From positions 1 to 45,351 of the forward strand of contig NZ_LGHK01000035.1 in assembly GCF_001908235.1 (NCBI RefSeq): a DNA stretch of 45,351 nt, in the 5' to 3' direction. Below, piece by piece: positions 25,495 to 34,116 of this stretch (positions are counted from its first letter, which is position 1; the number at the start of each line of letters is the position of its first letter). A program made the position numbers and the translations under genes. The stretch is from Bradyrhizobium sp. NAS96.2 (lineage in GTDB: Bacteria; Pseudomonadota; Alphaproteobacteria; Rhizobiales; Xanthobacteraceae). Under the pieces are notes generated by a model that ran no database searches, was not told where the DNA came from, and saw only the letters and a program-made list of their open reading frames with translations.

Positions 25495-25907
25495 CGCGAC
25501 GCAAAAAAGGGTAGTGATTATACGGGGTTTCGTCGGCCCGCGGGATCGCGCAAAAGCCCGGAATTTCACCGATGTTGTGCGTGCTTCGAAGCGATTTTCT
25601 GCTCTGAAAAAATATTTCTGCACCGCATGAGAGCTTTTGCAAAAAAGCGTCAAACTTCACAACCGGCCGGCAGGCTGACCGGTGTTATGGCTGGTTCCGG
25701 TTGCAAACCCAGGGCTCCGGCGAACCAAAATCGGGGAATCGATCGCAGAATCGGGAGCAATCCGACCGCCTCGTCGAAGCTCGTGGCGTCAGAGCAAGCG
25801 CCCGATATAACAAATTAACATCAGATTTGCCGCGCCCCGTTAGGGACGACGACGGAACCGCGCAAGACGGTGCCCGACGCCGACGGAGCAACCGCCGGCA
25901 TCGGTCA

Positions 25908-27059
25908 TTACGCAGCTGCGCGCGCGTAGATGGCCTCGAGCAGCCGGAGATTCTCATCCGGCGCGTAGCGCGCGAGATAGACGGCCCGTGCAGCCTGCCC
26001 CCATGCCGCTGCGCGATCGGGGACGGCGAGAAGCTCAGCAATCCGGTTTCTCAGCGCGGCCGCGTCGCCCGGCGGCGCCAGCGCGCCGGTCTTGCCGGCG
26101 CTCACCACCTCGGCAAGTCCGCCGATCTCGGATGCGATCACCGGCGTACCCTGTGCGAAGGCCTCGACCACCACCATGGGAAATCCCTCGTACCATAACG
26201 ACGGCACGACCAATGCCTGGGCATTGGCCATTTCCCGAAGCACCTCCGCGCGTGAGCGCGCACCGAGGAAACTGACATGACCGGGCGCCCGGGCCTCGAG
26301 CGCAGCGCGTTCCGGCCCCTCGCCCACGATCCGCAACGGCACACCGGTCCCCGCCACGGCGTCGAGCAACACGCCGACGCCCTTCTCGCGGCTCAGCCGT
26401 CCGACATAGAGCAGCCCGGCGCGCGGCGCGGCTGAATCAGGCGCCCCCGGATCGGCCATGAAGTTCGGCTTCACATCGATCCGGCCGGCGTCGAAGCCTG
26501 CCTGCGTGAACAGGGTGCGGGCGAACTGCGTCAGCGCGATCAGGCGCAAGCCGGGACGCGTCCAGGTGCCGCGGCGCTGATGCTGCGCGATCATGTAGGC
26601 CGAGGCCAGCGAGCCCGGCAACGACCCGCGGTAGCAGCGATGGGCAACGCCCCAGAGATGGCCGCGGTCGAGACACTTGTGGCAGATGCGGCCGTCGCGC
26701 AGCAGCATGCCCCCGGTGCAGATGGTGCGATAATTGTGCAGCGTCACCACCGCGGGCACGCGCCTTTGCCGGCAGACATCGAACACGGCGGGCGAAAGCA
26801 GCGGGAAAAAATTGTGAACGTGCACGATGTCGGGGCGGAAGCGGTCGATGGCCTCCGCCACGGCCTGTTTTCCCCGGATATTGTCGACGATCGACAGCGT
26901 CGTCGCGATCCGCGCGGCGAGCGAGTTGATCGCCTCGTTGCTGACCGTGAGGGTTTCAACGCTGTGTCCCGCGCCGCGCAACAGGTCGACTTCCGCTTCG
27001 AACACGACGTCCTCGCCGCCGCGGCCCTGATACCTGTTGTGCGCGACCAGGATCTTCAT
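25908..27059 (-). CDS. GT4 family glycosyltransferase
   Basis: The 383-residue protein is a GT-B retaining glycosyltransferase. The N-terminal half starts MKILVAHNRYQGRGGEDVVF and has DIVHVHNFFPLLSPAVF. A Cys-rich insert (CTGGMLLRDGRICHKCLDRG, then HRCYRGS) is typical of one GT4 subgroup and may bind metal. The C-terminal half shows YVGRLSREKGVGVLLDA and the donor-site EGFPMVVVEAFAQGTPVIAS. It is the last gene of a three-gene operon; its ATG overlaps the heparinase-family stop by 4 bases. Donor and acceptor unknown. Confidence 0.92.
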   Translation of the reverse strand: MKILVAHNRYQGRGGEDVVFEAEVDLLRGAGHSVETLTVSNEAINSLAARIATTLSIVDNIRGKQAVAEAIDRFRPDIVHVHNFFPLLSPAVFDVCRQRRVPAVVTLHNYRTICTGGMLLRDGRICHKCLDRGHLWGVAHRCYRGSLPGSLASAYMIAQHQRRGTWTRPGLRLIALTQFARTLFTQAGFDAGRIDVKPNFMADPGAPDSAAPRAGLLYVGRLSREKGVGVLLDAVAGTGVPLRIVGEGPERAALEARAPGHVSFLGARSRAEVLREMANAQALVVPSLWYEGFPMVVVEAFAQGTPVIASEIGGLAEVVSAGKTGALAPPGDAAALRNRIAELLAVPDRAAAWGQAARAVYLARYAPDENLRLLEAIYARAAA

Positions 27060-29047
27060 GACCGACGCGCCGGATCGGGAAACCAGCGCAGCTCGGTCAC
27101 CAGGTCTTGGCCGGCAGCGAGCGTACCGGAGCCGATCAGCGTCGTCGCCGGCACCTTGAGATCGAAGGACGGCGAATACCAGCCGGCCGGCGTGGCCTCG
27201 TCACCGCGATACGATGTCCAGTCGAGCGCCGCCGGCAGATCGAGCTCGCCGCGTCCGCCGGGCCATGCGAGCAGCGCCGTGCGTCCGTCGAGCTTGCATT
27301 CGACCTCGGGACCGAGATGCCAGCTGAGGCTCGCCGGCACCGCAAGCCCTTCATCGGCAAGCACAATATCTGACACGACGAGCCGCATCGCCTGACGCTG
27401 CAATCGCACCGAGCGGCGATGCACGAGACCGGCTTCGTCCTGATATCCCGAATGCTCGGCGACCCAGCTTGCGTCCGCATCACGATCATCGAGGCCGTTT
27501 GAGGCGATCAGCCGGCTCTGCGCATGCCGCGTCCAGAGAAACGGCCCGCCCGACACCGACTGGTCGCGCGCGAACAGGCAGAGTGTGTTGTGCGCCAGCG
27601 TGGAGCGGAAATAGGCGCGCCAGCGCGGATCGCCGTGATAGCAATAGGTGCCGGGGTCGGCGAGGATCTCGACGCCGCCGATCCTGCATTCGAGCGACAG
27701 CGCATCGGCATGGGCATGCGCCGCAATGCGGCCGAAACCATGCGGGCCGTGATCGCAGCGGCACCACACGGCGCGGTCGGCATCGACCAGAAACGCCTGC
27801 CCCGCCGCATCGAGCAAATAAGGGCGGCGCGGAGGCCGCGCCGCGATCGCCCGCGCACTGACGCCGTCGGTCAGAAGGAACGTGCGCAGATCGGGCTCCG
27901 GCAGTCCGGACCACCATGGCAGAGCGCCGAACAGGCGCGCGCCGGTGGCGAGCAGACCGAGCCAGCGATTGCCGGCGTGATCGTCGAGCAGCAGGCCGAT
28001 GCCGTCGTCGCCATCGCCCTGGCGCGGCGGATGGGCGCCATCGTCCAGCATCGCGGCAACAACATCGCTCATGCGGCACATCGTGGTCCAGACCGCATCG
28101 TCAAGCGGATGCCCCGACGATTCGCCCTGCACCGTCGCAGCGAGCAGGAGCTCGAGGACAAAGCCGTGATAATCGGTCGCAAGCTCGCCGTTGCTGCCGC
28201 AGGCGAGGGTTTGCGCAACGGCTTCGTGTGCCAGTGCGGCGGCGGATTGCTCGCGCCATCGCGCGCTGTCGCGGAAGAACGGAAACACACAGGCCGCCAC
28301 GAACTGCCCGGCAGCCTCCGCGATCACGTGGTTATTGGCAGAGGAGCCACGGCTCGGGAACTGCGACAACCAGAATTGATGCGCGTAGAGCTGTGTCACG
28401 AACAGCTCGTTGTCCTCGAACAACGCGGGGGCGCCGGGCCAGTTCTGCAGCAACTGGCGCACCCAGGCCCACGAGATCAGCCGCACGCCAAGCTCGATGC
28501 CGCTGATCCAGTGCGGGCCGCGGGGGAATGGATTTTCACGCCACCAGCTCATCAGATGCTCGGCCACGCGCCTCGCGTAGCGCTCGTCCGAGGTCAGGTA
28601 ATACGCTGATGCCAGCACCGTGAGATGGTGGTGACGCGACGGCTCCCAGATGTATTTGATGTTTCCGACCGCAGCTTCGTCACGATAGGGAACTGCAAAC
28701 GCGTACATATCCGCGGGTGCCCGCCTGCCGCTGCGGACATCGACGAACCAGTCGGGCGTTTCGCCCAGCGCCCCATGATCCCTGGCAAAGATCCGCCAGT
28801 GGCCGGCAAGAATCCGCTCGGCGCTCTGGATCAGCCGCTGGGCGGCTTGCCGCGGCGCGCACGCCGGCGACGGCAACGGCTTCAGCCGCGGCTGCCGTGA
28901 GCCCGGCGCAAGCCTGGCGCCGGCATGTCGCGCGATATCGGGCGGCGTGATGCGCCAGAGCAGACGCAGCACCTGATCGTTCACCCGTCCGGCAAGCTCG
29001 GACGGCTCCATGCGCTGCAGCCGGCGCAAATACCAAGCCGGATTCAT
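27056..29047 (-). CDS. Heparinase II/III family protein (putative polysaccharide lyase)
   Basis: The 663-residue protein has the two-part layout of the heparinase II/III superfamily, which includes uronate polysaccharide lyases. An alpha/alpha-barrel part (about 1-350) contains WYLRRLQRMEPSELAGRVND, EPSRHHHLTVLASAYYLT and SSANNHVIAEAAGQFVAA, which has the Asn-His pair used in catalysis in relatives. The C-terminal beta-sandwich part has IAAHAHADALSLECRIGG, LADPGTYCYHGDPRWRAYF and LAHNTLCL, the Pfam Hepar_II_III core with its His/Tyr residues. There is no signal peptide, so it may act in the cytosol unless exported otherwise. It overlaps both neighbours by 4 bases (ATGA). Activity is unproven; some family members in such loci may modify precursors. 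Confidence 0.88.
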   Translation of the reverse strand: MNPAWYLRRLQRMEPSELAGRVNDQVLRLLWRITPPDIARHAGARLAPGSRQPRLKPLPSPACAPRQAAQRLIQSAERILAGHWRIFARDHGALGETPDWFVDVRSGRRAPADMYAFAVPYRDEAAVGNIKYIWEPSRHHHLTVLASAYYLTSDERYARRVAEHLMSWWRENPFPRGPHWISGIELGVRLISWAWVRQLLQNWPGAPALFEDNELFVTQLYAHQFWLSQFPSRGSSANNHVIAEAAGQFVAACVFPFFRDSARWREQSAAALAHEAVAQTLACGSNGELATDYHGFVLELLLAATVQGESSGHPLDDAVWTTMCRMSDVVAAMLDDGAHPPRQGDGDDGIGLLLDDHAGNRWLGLLATGARLFGALPWWSGLPEPDLRTFLLTDGVSARAIAARPPRRPYLLDAAGQAFLVDADRAVWCRCDHGPHGFGRIAAHAHADALSLECRIGGVEILADPGTYCYHGDPRWRAYFRSTLAHNTLCLFARDQSVSGGPFLWTRHAQSRLIASNGLDDRDADASWVAEHSGYQDEAGLVHRRSVRLQRQAMRLVVSDIVLADEGLAVPASLSWHLGPEVECKLDGRTALLAWPGGRGELDLPAALDWTSYRGDEATPAGWYSPSFDLKVPATTLIGSGTLAAGQDLVTELRWFPDPARRS

Positions 29048-31230
29048 CTCGCGCCGGTCGCGGCGCGCACAGCGCCCTGCTCTGCTGCGCCAAGCGTCAG
29101 ATCGACCGGCATGCCGGCGGCCGCGCTCTCCTGCACCGCGAGCGTCGCGCGGGTGGTCGCGAGCAGCGATTCCAGTGCGATCGGCATCGCGGCCCCCGAT
29201 GCCACCGCCGTGACGAAGGCATCCAGCATCGGCCGCTGCCCCTTGTCGAGCCGCGCTGTCTTCGCCGTGCGCTGTCCGGCATGCCAGACCTCGAAGCCCG
29301 AGAAATTGTCGAAGGCGGCAAAGCCGGTGCCTGCCGAGATTTCGAGCGCCTCCTTCGGCACCCGCGGATCGCCGCCGGTGAGATAGCTGAGGCTCGCGAC
29401 CGACCCGTCGGCAAAGTCGAAGGTGGCGACGAGATTGTCGACGTCCTTGCCCGCCGTACTTGCAGAGACGCGCACCGGCTCAGCGCCGAGCCACCACGAC
29501 AACACGTCGATGAAATGGCCGCCCTCGCCGACGAAGCGGCTGCCCTCGGTCTCAGCCTGCAGATACCAGGATGATTTCTCCAGCGGGCCGGCAATGACGC
29601 GATATTGCAGGGTCTGCGGCCCTGTCGGCGCGAACGCCGCGCGCATGCCCAACAACAGCGGCGAGAAGCGGCGATTGAAGCCGACCATCAGCCGGTTGTT
29701 GCCGGTCTCGCCGATCACCTGCTCCAACTGATCGAGTGCATCGGTGTCGATCGCCAGCGGCTTTTCGACGAACACCGCCTTGCCGGCGCGCAGCGCTTGC
29801 GCCGCCAGATCGGCATGGGAGGCATGCCGCGTCGCGATCAGCACGGCATCGATGTCGTCGGCCTCGAGCACCGAGGCCGCATCCGTCGAGGCCCGCGCAA
29901 AGCCGAACTTGCGCACCGCGGTGGCGCCGCTCAGGCCGGTATTGGTGGCGACCTCGACGAGATCGACGCGCGCGTGATTTGCAAGCTGCGGCAACAACAT
30001 GCTGGAGGCATAGTTGCCTGCGCCGATGACGCCGAGCCGCACCCGGCCGCTGCGCAGCGCAACGGCCGGACGATAAATCATCTGCATCGCGCGGGGCGCA
30101 GCGTCCGGATAGGCGAACACCATGCCGAGGCCGATCTCGCCCCGGCTCATGCGCTCGAACGCCGACGTCGCCTGCTCCAGCGGCACGGCTTCGGAAATCA
30201 GCGAAGAAAAGTCGAGCCGCCCGTCGGCGAGCAGCGCGACGATCGCCTCCATATTGCGCTTCTCGGTCCAGCGCACATGGCCGATCGGATAGTCGATGCC
30301 ACCCTCCTCGTAGAGCGGATCGTAACGGCCGGGGCCGTAGGAGCGCGAGAAACGGACGTCGAGTTCCTTGTCGTAGAACTCATTCCACGGCAGGTTCAGC
30401 GTGCATTTGCCGATATCGACAATGCGGCCACGGTCGCGCAGCAGTGCTGCTGAACGCTGCGCGAGATCGGGATCGTCGCTGCCTGCGGTGATGAACACGC
30501 AATCGACGCCGTTGCACGCGGTCAGCTGGTCGATCCGCGCGCGAAACCCGGCCGCGGCATCGTCCGATGCCACGGCGCAAACCGCAGCGCCCGCCGCCTC
30601 GGCCTGACGACAGCGCACCTCCAGCCTGTCGAGCCCTGTGACCACGACGCCGGCGCTGCGCAGCAGGCGCACCATGATCTGCCCGATCAGGCCGAGGCCG
30701 ATCACGCAGGCGGTCTCGCCGAAGCGGATTTCCGACTGGCGCATTGCCTGCAGCGCGATCGAAGCGATCGTGGCGAATGCGGCCTGGTCGAGCGCGGCAC
30801 CATCGGGCAGCGGCACGCAGAGGTTCAGCGGCACCCAATTATATTCAGCATGGGTTGCATATTGATTGCCGCCGCAACACACCCGCTGGCCCACCGAGAA
30901 GCCAGCGACACCCTCGCCCACCTCCACGACGGTGCCCGACAGCGAGTAACCGAGCGGCGTGTAGGAATCGAGGCGGTTCATCACCTTCTGATAGGTCGCA
31001 AGCAATCCTTGCTGGCGGACCGAGCGCATCACCTTGGCCACCTGGTCGGGTCGCGCACGCGCCTTGCCGATCAGCGACAGACGGCTTTCGGTGAACTTCA
31101 TCATCTCGGTGCCGGTCGAAACCGCCGAGAACGCCGTGCGCACCAGGACCCCGCCGGGGCGGCAGCGCGGCGCCGGCACGTCGATCAGCTTGAGGTCGCC
31201 GCTCTTATAGTTCTGCGCGATCTGCTTCAC
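29044..31230 (-). CDS. Bi-domain oxidoreductase (MDR alcohol dehydrogenase + Gfo/Idh/MocA)
   Basis: The 728-residue protein fuses two dehydrogenase families. Residues about 1-350 are a medium-chain alcohol dehydrogenase-like domain (GGVLVRTAFSAVSTGTEM, LGYSLSGTVVEVGEGV, GLGLIGQIMVRLL). From about 395 a Gfo/Idh/MocA domain begins at VRLGVIGAGNYASSMLLPQL and has the catalytic-lysine motif FVEKPLAID. Such fusions are known next to heparinase II/III genes in polysaccharide loci, where a sugar oxidoreduction or epimerisation is presumed; the exact reaction is not established. It is the first gene of the operon, with ATGA overlap to the next. The start MKQIAQNYKSGDL has TAACA at 31252 just upstream. 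Confidence 0.9.
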   Translation of the reverse strand: MKQIAQNYKSGDLKLIDVPAPRCRPGGVLVRTAFSAVSTGTEMMKFTESRLSLIGKARARPDQVAKVMRSVRQQGLLATYQKVMNRLDSYTPLGYSLSGTVVEVGEGVAGFSVGQRVCCGGNQYATHAEYNWVPLNLCVPLPDGAALDQAAFATIASIALQAMRQSEIRFGETACVIGLGLIGQIMVRLLRSAGVVVTGLDRLEVRCRQAEAAGAAVCAVASDDAAAGFRARIDQLTACNGVDCVFITAGSDDPDLAQRSAALLRDRGRIVDIGKCTLNLPWNEFYDKELDVRFSRSYGPGRYDPLYEEGGIDYPIGHVRWTEKRNMEAIVALLADGRLDFSSLISEAVPLEQATSAFERMSRGEIGLGMVFAYPDAAPRAMQMIYRPAVALRSGRVRLGVIGAGNYASSMLLPQLANHARVDLVEVATNTGLSGATAVRKFGFARASTDAASVLEADDIDAVLIATRHASHADLAAQALRAGKAVFVEKPLAIDTDALDQLEQVIGETGNNRLMVGFNRRFSPLLLGMRAAFAPTGPQTLQYRVIAGPLEKSSWYLQAETEGSRFVGEGGHFIDVLSWWLGAEPVRVSASTAGKDVDNLVATFDFADGSVASLSYLTGGDPRVPKEALEISAGTGFAAFDNFSGFEVWHAGQRTAKTARLDKGQRPMLDAFVTAVASGAAMPIALESLLATTRATLAVQESAAAGMPVDLTLGAAEQGAVRAATGAR

Positions 31231-31340
31231 AGTTGGTCAATCGCCTCAAGTTAACAGTGCCCTTGTATCGCGCCCGCCGCCCGCAATGAAGCCGGGAATA
31301 TCATCAAAGTTACTTCATGACGCACGGATTACCATCGTTA
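31231..31340. promoter_or_regulatory. Leader of the oxidoreductase-heparinase-GT4 operon
   Basis: This 110-base gap is upstream of the bi-domain gene and downstream of the GH39-like gene on the same strand. It contains AGTTAACAG (31249-31257), with the TAACA box. No clear terminator or promoter boxes were found. Confidence 0.35.
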
Positions 31341-32579
31341 TCATTCCAGCAGCAGAACCGGTTTGGGCGAGATTTCGACCTCGCCATTGGCGACGGCTCC
31401 TTCGCCACCATCGAGGCCCTGGTAACGGCTGAAGCGCGGGTCGACCCGATAGGAGGACCGCCCCTTGGTGGTCCACAGGATCAAGCCGTTGCGGCCATCC
31501 GGCATGCGAAGCTCGACGCGCCAGATCAACGGCGATGTTCTGCCTGCGGCCACGACGCTAGCGCCGACCAACCATGACTGCACGGTGCGGTAGGCCACTC
31601 CGCTCGGAAGCAGCCCGCGCGCCGGGTCCCATAATTTTCCGAAGTCGCTGCCCCCGCCGGCGAACTCGTACCAGTAGAACCGATCGACGCCGCTGATCCA
31701 TTTCAGGATGTAGGCGCGCGCCAGGCACCCGTCCGGATTGTCTTCATAGGACGACCAGCCGGCCTCGGTGTCCCAGATCGGCCGTGCGGACAGATCGTGC
31801 GCGGCGAGGATCTGCTTGAAGCGCGCGATGATTCCGAGCACGGCTTCGGGCTCACTCGTATAGCCGTGAAAGGCGAACACGTCGGCATATTGTCCGCCGC
31901 CTTGCGCCATGAAGGCCTTTTGCCAGCGATAGCCGTCGGGCGTGCCGTTGGACGGCGGCGTCAGCACGGTCAGGCCGGGATCGCTGGCCTTGATGATCTG
32001 ATAGGCCCGCTTCTGCATCTGGACCATGGTGGCGATATCGCCCGAGTAATATTTGGGATCCTCGGGCTCGTTCCAGATTTCCCAATATTTGATGCGGCCT
32101 GCGGCACGGGTGACGGCGGCGCGCACCCATTCATCCCATGACGCGAGATCGGCAGGCGGCGAGCTTGCGCCGGGCGTGAACGCTGGCGGCGCATCTTTCG
32201 CCGACGCGGCCCAGCGCGGCGTGTAGGCGAGATTGAGCACGATCTCGACATGCTCGCGCTCCGCCGCCGCAAGGATGGCGTCGAAGCGCGCCCAATTGTA
32301 GATGCCGGGCGCCGGGTTGATCTGCGCCCAGTAAATCGCGCCCCACAGCCGAACGCCGTCGAACTTCAGCTCGGGCCATGGTTGCGACTGTCCGATCGCG
32401 TTGATCGTCATGCCGAAAAGCGACGGCGGGATCACGGCATTCACACGGTTCGCGTTAAGCGCATCGTTTGCCGCCGCGCCACTCCACTGCAACGGCCATT
32501 TGTGGGCAAGCGGCAGCACCGTGCTCAAAACCAGTGCAATCAACGCCCTTTGACCCCAATCCCTCACTCTGCCTGCCAT
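31341..32579 (-). CDS. GH39/GH5-like glycoside hydrolase, secreted or membrane-anchored
   Basis: The 412-residue protein has a positively charged N-terminus and a hydrophobic stretch (ALIALVLSTVLPLA, about 12-25), so it enters the envelope by a signal peptide or anchor. The rest is a clan GH-A barrel: FDGVRLWGAIYWAQINPAPG, then KYWEIWNEPEDPKYYSG with the acid/base Glu171 after Asn, and IWDTEAGWSS with the nucleophile Glu272. These motifs fit GH39/GH5-type endo-hydrolases. It may cut the polymer made here. It is divergent from the GT4 at 32697. Substrate and exact family number are uncertain. Confidence 0.83.
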   Translation of the reverse strand: MAGRVRDWGQRALIALVLSTVLPLAHKWPLQWSGAAANDALNANRVNAVIPPSLFGMTINAIGQSQPWPELKFDGVRLWGAIYWAQINPAPGIYNWARFDAILAAAEREHVEIVLNLAYTPRWAASAKDAPPAFTPGASSPPADLASWDEWVRAAVTRAAGRIKYWEIWNEPEDPKYYSGDIATMVQMQKRAYQIIKASDPGLTVLTPPSNGTPDGYRWQKAFMAQGGGQYADVFAFHGYTSEPEAVLGIIARFKQILAAHDLSARPIWDTEAGWSSYEDNPDGCLARAYILKWISGVDRFYWYEFAGGGSDFGKLWDPARGLLPSGVAYRTVQSWLVGASVVAAGRTSPLIWRVELRMPDGRNGLILWTTKGRSSYRVDPRFSRYQGLDGGEGAVANGEVEISPKPVLLLE

Positions 32580-32696
32580 GTCCCTGTCTCGTCGCCGTCA
32601 CATCGGTGCCGGGATTGCATAATGGAAGCCGCGTATGTTAATGCCGATGTTAGTCGGATTGTGATGCTGTTAGGTCAATGGTATAGATCATCGCAG
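32580..32696. promoter_or_regulatory. Divergent regulatory gap (GH39-like / GT4)
   Basis: This 117-base gap has three TGTTA boxes in the same direction at 32636, 32648 and 32668; the first two are 12 bases apart. Promoters for both neighbours should lie here. If the GT4 starts further upstream (ATG at 32622), part of the gap would be coding. Confidence 0.45.
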
Positions 32697-34019
32697 ATGT
32701 CGAGAGCTGAACCATCACCGCGGCGGATCCTGATCATCGTCGAGAACCTTCCGGTTCCTTTCGATCGCAGGGTGTGGTGCGAGGCAACGTCGCTGCGCAA
32801 GGCGGGCTATGAAGTTTCGGTGATCTGCCCGAAGGGCCGCGGCCATGACGAAGCTTACGAATGCCTCGAGGGCATTCACATCTACCGTCATCCGATGCCG
32901 GTGGAGGCGCGCGGGATCGCCGCCTATCTGATCGAATATCCGGTCGCGCTGTTCTGGGAGACGCTGCTTGCGATCAAGGTGGCGTGGAAGCACGGCTTCG
33001 ACGTGATCCAGGGCTGCAATCCGCCCGACCTGATCTTCCTGATCGGCCTGTTGTTCAAGCTCGGCGGCAAGCGCTTCGTGTTCGATCATCACGACGTCAA
33101 TCCCGAGCTCTATGAGGCAAAATTCGGCCGCAGGGACATATTCTGGCATCTGCTGCGGCTGGTTGAATATCTCACCTTCAAGATCGCAAGCATCTCGATC
33201 GCGACCAACGAATCCTATCGCGAGATCGCGATCACGCGCGGCCGAATGCCGGCCAACCGGGTCTTCGTGGTACGCTCCGGCCCCAATCTCGACCGCGTGC
33301 GTTCTCGCCCGGCCGATCCGGCCTGGCGCCGCGGCCGGCGCTACAGCGTCGGCTATGTCGGCGTGATCGGTCAGTCGGAAGGCATCGATCTGCTGCTGCA
33401 GTCGATCGGCCACATCGTGCACGACCTCGGACGCACCGACATCCAGTTCAACATCGCCGGCACTGGGCCGGAGTGGAATGCGGTGGTCGAACTCTGCGAA
33501 GAGATGCAGCTCTCCGACTACGTGAACTTCACCGGCGCGATCGCCGACGATGCGCTGTTCACGATGCTCTCGACCGCCGACGTCTGCGTCAATCCGGACC
33601 GCGTCACGCCGATGAACGACATCTCCACCATGAACAAGATCATGGAATACATGGCGCTCGGACGGCCAATCGTTCAGTTCGACGTCCGCGAAGGCCGTCG
33701 CTCGGCGCTCGATGCCTCGCTCTATGCGGCGAAGAACGACCCACAGGATTTCGCCGGCAAGATCATCACGCTGATCGATGATCCGTCGCTGCGCCAGTCG
33801 ATGGGTACCTTTGGCCGCAGCCGCGTCGAGCGCGCATTGTCCTGGACCCATGAGGAGCCGAAGCTGCTCGCCGCCTATGAGGCGCTGTTCGCCAGGAAAA
33901 TCCCTTCGAAGGTTTCCTGGCAGAGCCACGTCCCACGCACCAGCGCGGCCAGCGAGCGGCCCGCGTCACAAGCCTCCGGCGTCAACGCCAATGCGGCCGC
34001 CGGGCGGGCCTCGCGTTGA
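32697..34019 (+). CDS. GT4 family glycosyltransferase
   Basis: This GT-B fold protein (440 residues from 32697) opens with RRILIIVENLPVPFDRRVWC and GYEVSVICPKG, has FDVIQGCNPPDLIFLIG, FVFDHHDVNPELYEAKFG, and the C-terminal IGQSEGIDLLLQSIGHI and STMNKIMEYMALGRPIVQFD, with Glu in the donor-site helix. It resembles the GT4 enzymes often found beside nucleotide-sugar dehydrogenases in exopolysaccharide loci. The ATG at 32697 (MSRAEPSPRRIL) is preferred from the protein start, though its ribosome binding site is poor; 32622 is an alternative. The C-terminal 40 residues (after AYEALFARK) are low-complexity Ala/Ser-rich. Confidence 0.9.
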   Translation: MSRAEPSPRRILIIVENLPVPFDRRVWCEATSLRKAGYEVSVICPKGRGHDEAYECLEGIHIYRHPMPVEARGIAAYLIEYPVALFWETLLAIKVAWKHGFDVIQGCNPPDLIFLIGLLFKLGGKRFVFDHHDVNPELYEAKFGRRDIFWHLLRLVEYLTFKIASISIATNESYREIAITRGRMPANRVFVVRSGPNLDRVRSRPADPAWRRGRRYSVGYVGVIGQSEGIDLLLQSIGHIVHDLGRTDIQFNIAGTGPEWNAVVELCEEMQLSDYVNFTGAIADDALFTMLSTADVCVNPDRVTPMNDISTMNKIMEYMALGRPIVQFDVREGRRSALDASLYAAKNDPQDFAGKIITLIDDPSLRQSMGTFGRSRVERALSWTHEEPKLLAAYEALFARKIPSKVSWQSHVPRTSAASERPASQASGVNANAAAGRASR

Positions 34020-34116
34020 ATGCCCTGCCGCCTCACTCTCGTCAAACACGACGCGGCCACGGCCGCGCGCAAGTCCCTGCGTTATTGCAAGTCCCTGCAT
34101 TGTTGAAGGTCGAAGC
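34020..34116. other. Short gap before GMD with 18-base tandem repeat
   Basis: This 97-base gap between GT4 and GDP-mannose dehydrogenase holds two adjacent 18-base copies, GCAAGTCCCTGCGTTATT (34069-34086) and GCAAGTCCCTGCATTGTT (34087-34104), differing at two bases. The second copy ends 12 bases before the start codon. AAGG follows as a ribosome binding site. Confidence 0.6.

Larger units (their letters stand above)
25237..25907. promoter_or_regulatory. Long intergenic region upstream of RTX protein 2
   Basis: This 671-base region, the longest gap in the window, lies between the RTX2 start and the end of the GT4 operon. It is less GC-rich than the genes. Near RTX2 it has an odd palindrome GTTGCG-A-CGCAAC (25312-25324), a direct repeat TTGTTAAG (25350 and 25362, 12-base period) and a 9-base inverted repeat (25459-25494). 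TAACA occurs at 25808 and 25816. Short open frames (such as 25653-25438) look like chance. No tRNA or small RNA could be recognised, though a small RNA cannot be excluded by eye. Confidence 0.45.

Noticed and set aside
25438..25653. 71-codon minus-strand frame in the long gap
   Set aside because: No ribosome binding site and no protein-like features; it runs through the inverted repeat at 25459.
25685..25740. tRNA-like stretch with GGTTGCAAACCC
   Set aside because: The arm has a loop of the wrong size, and no acceptor stem or anticodon arm can be folded around it.
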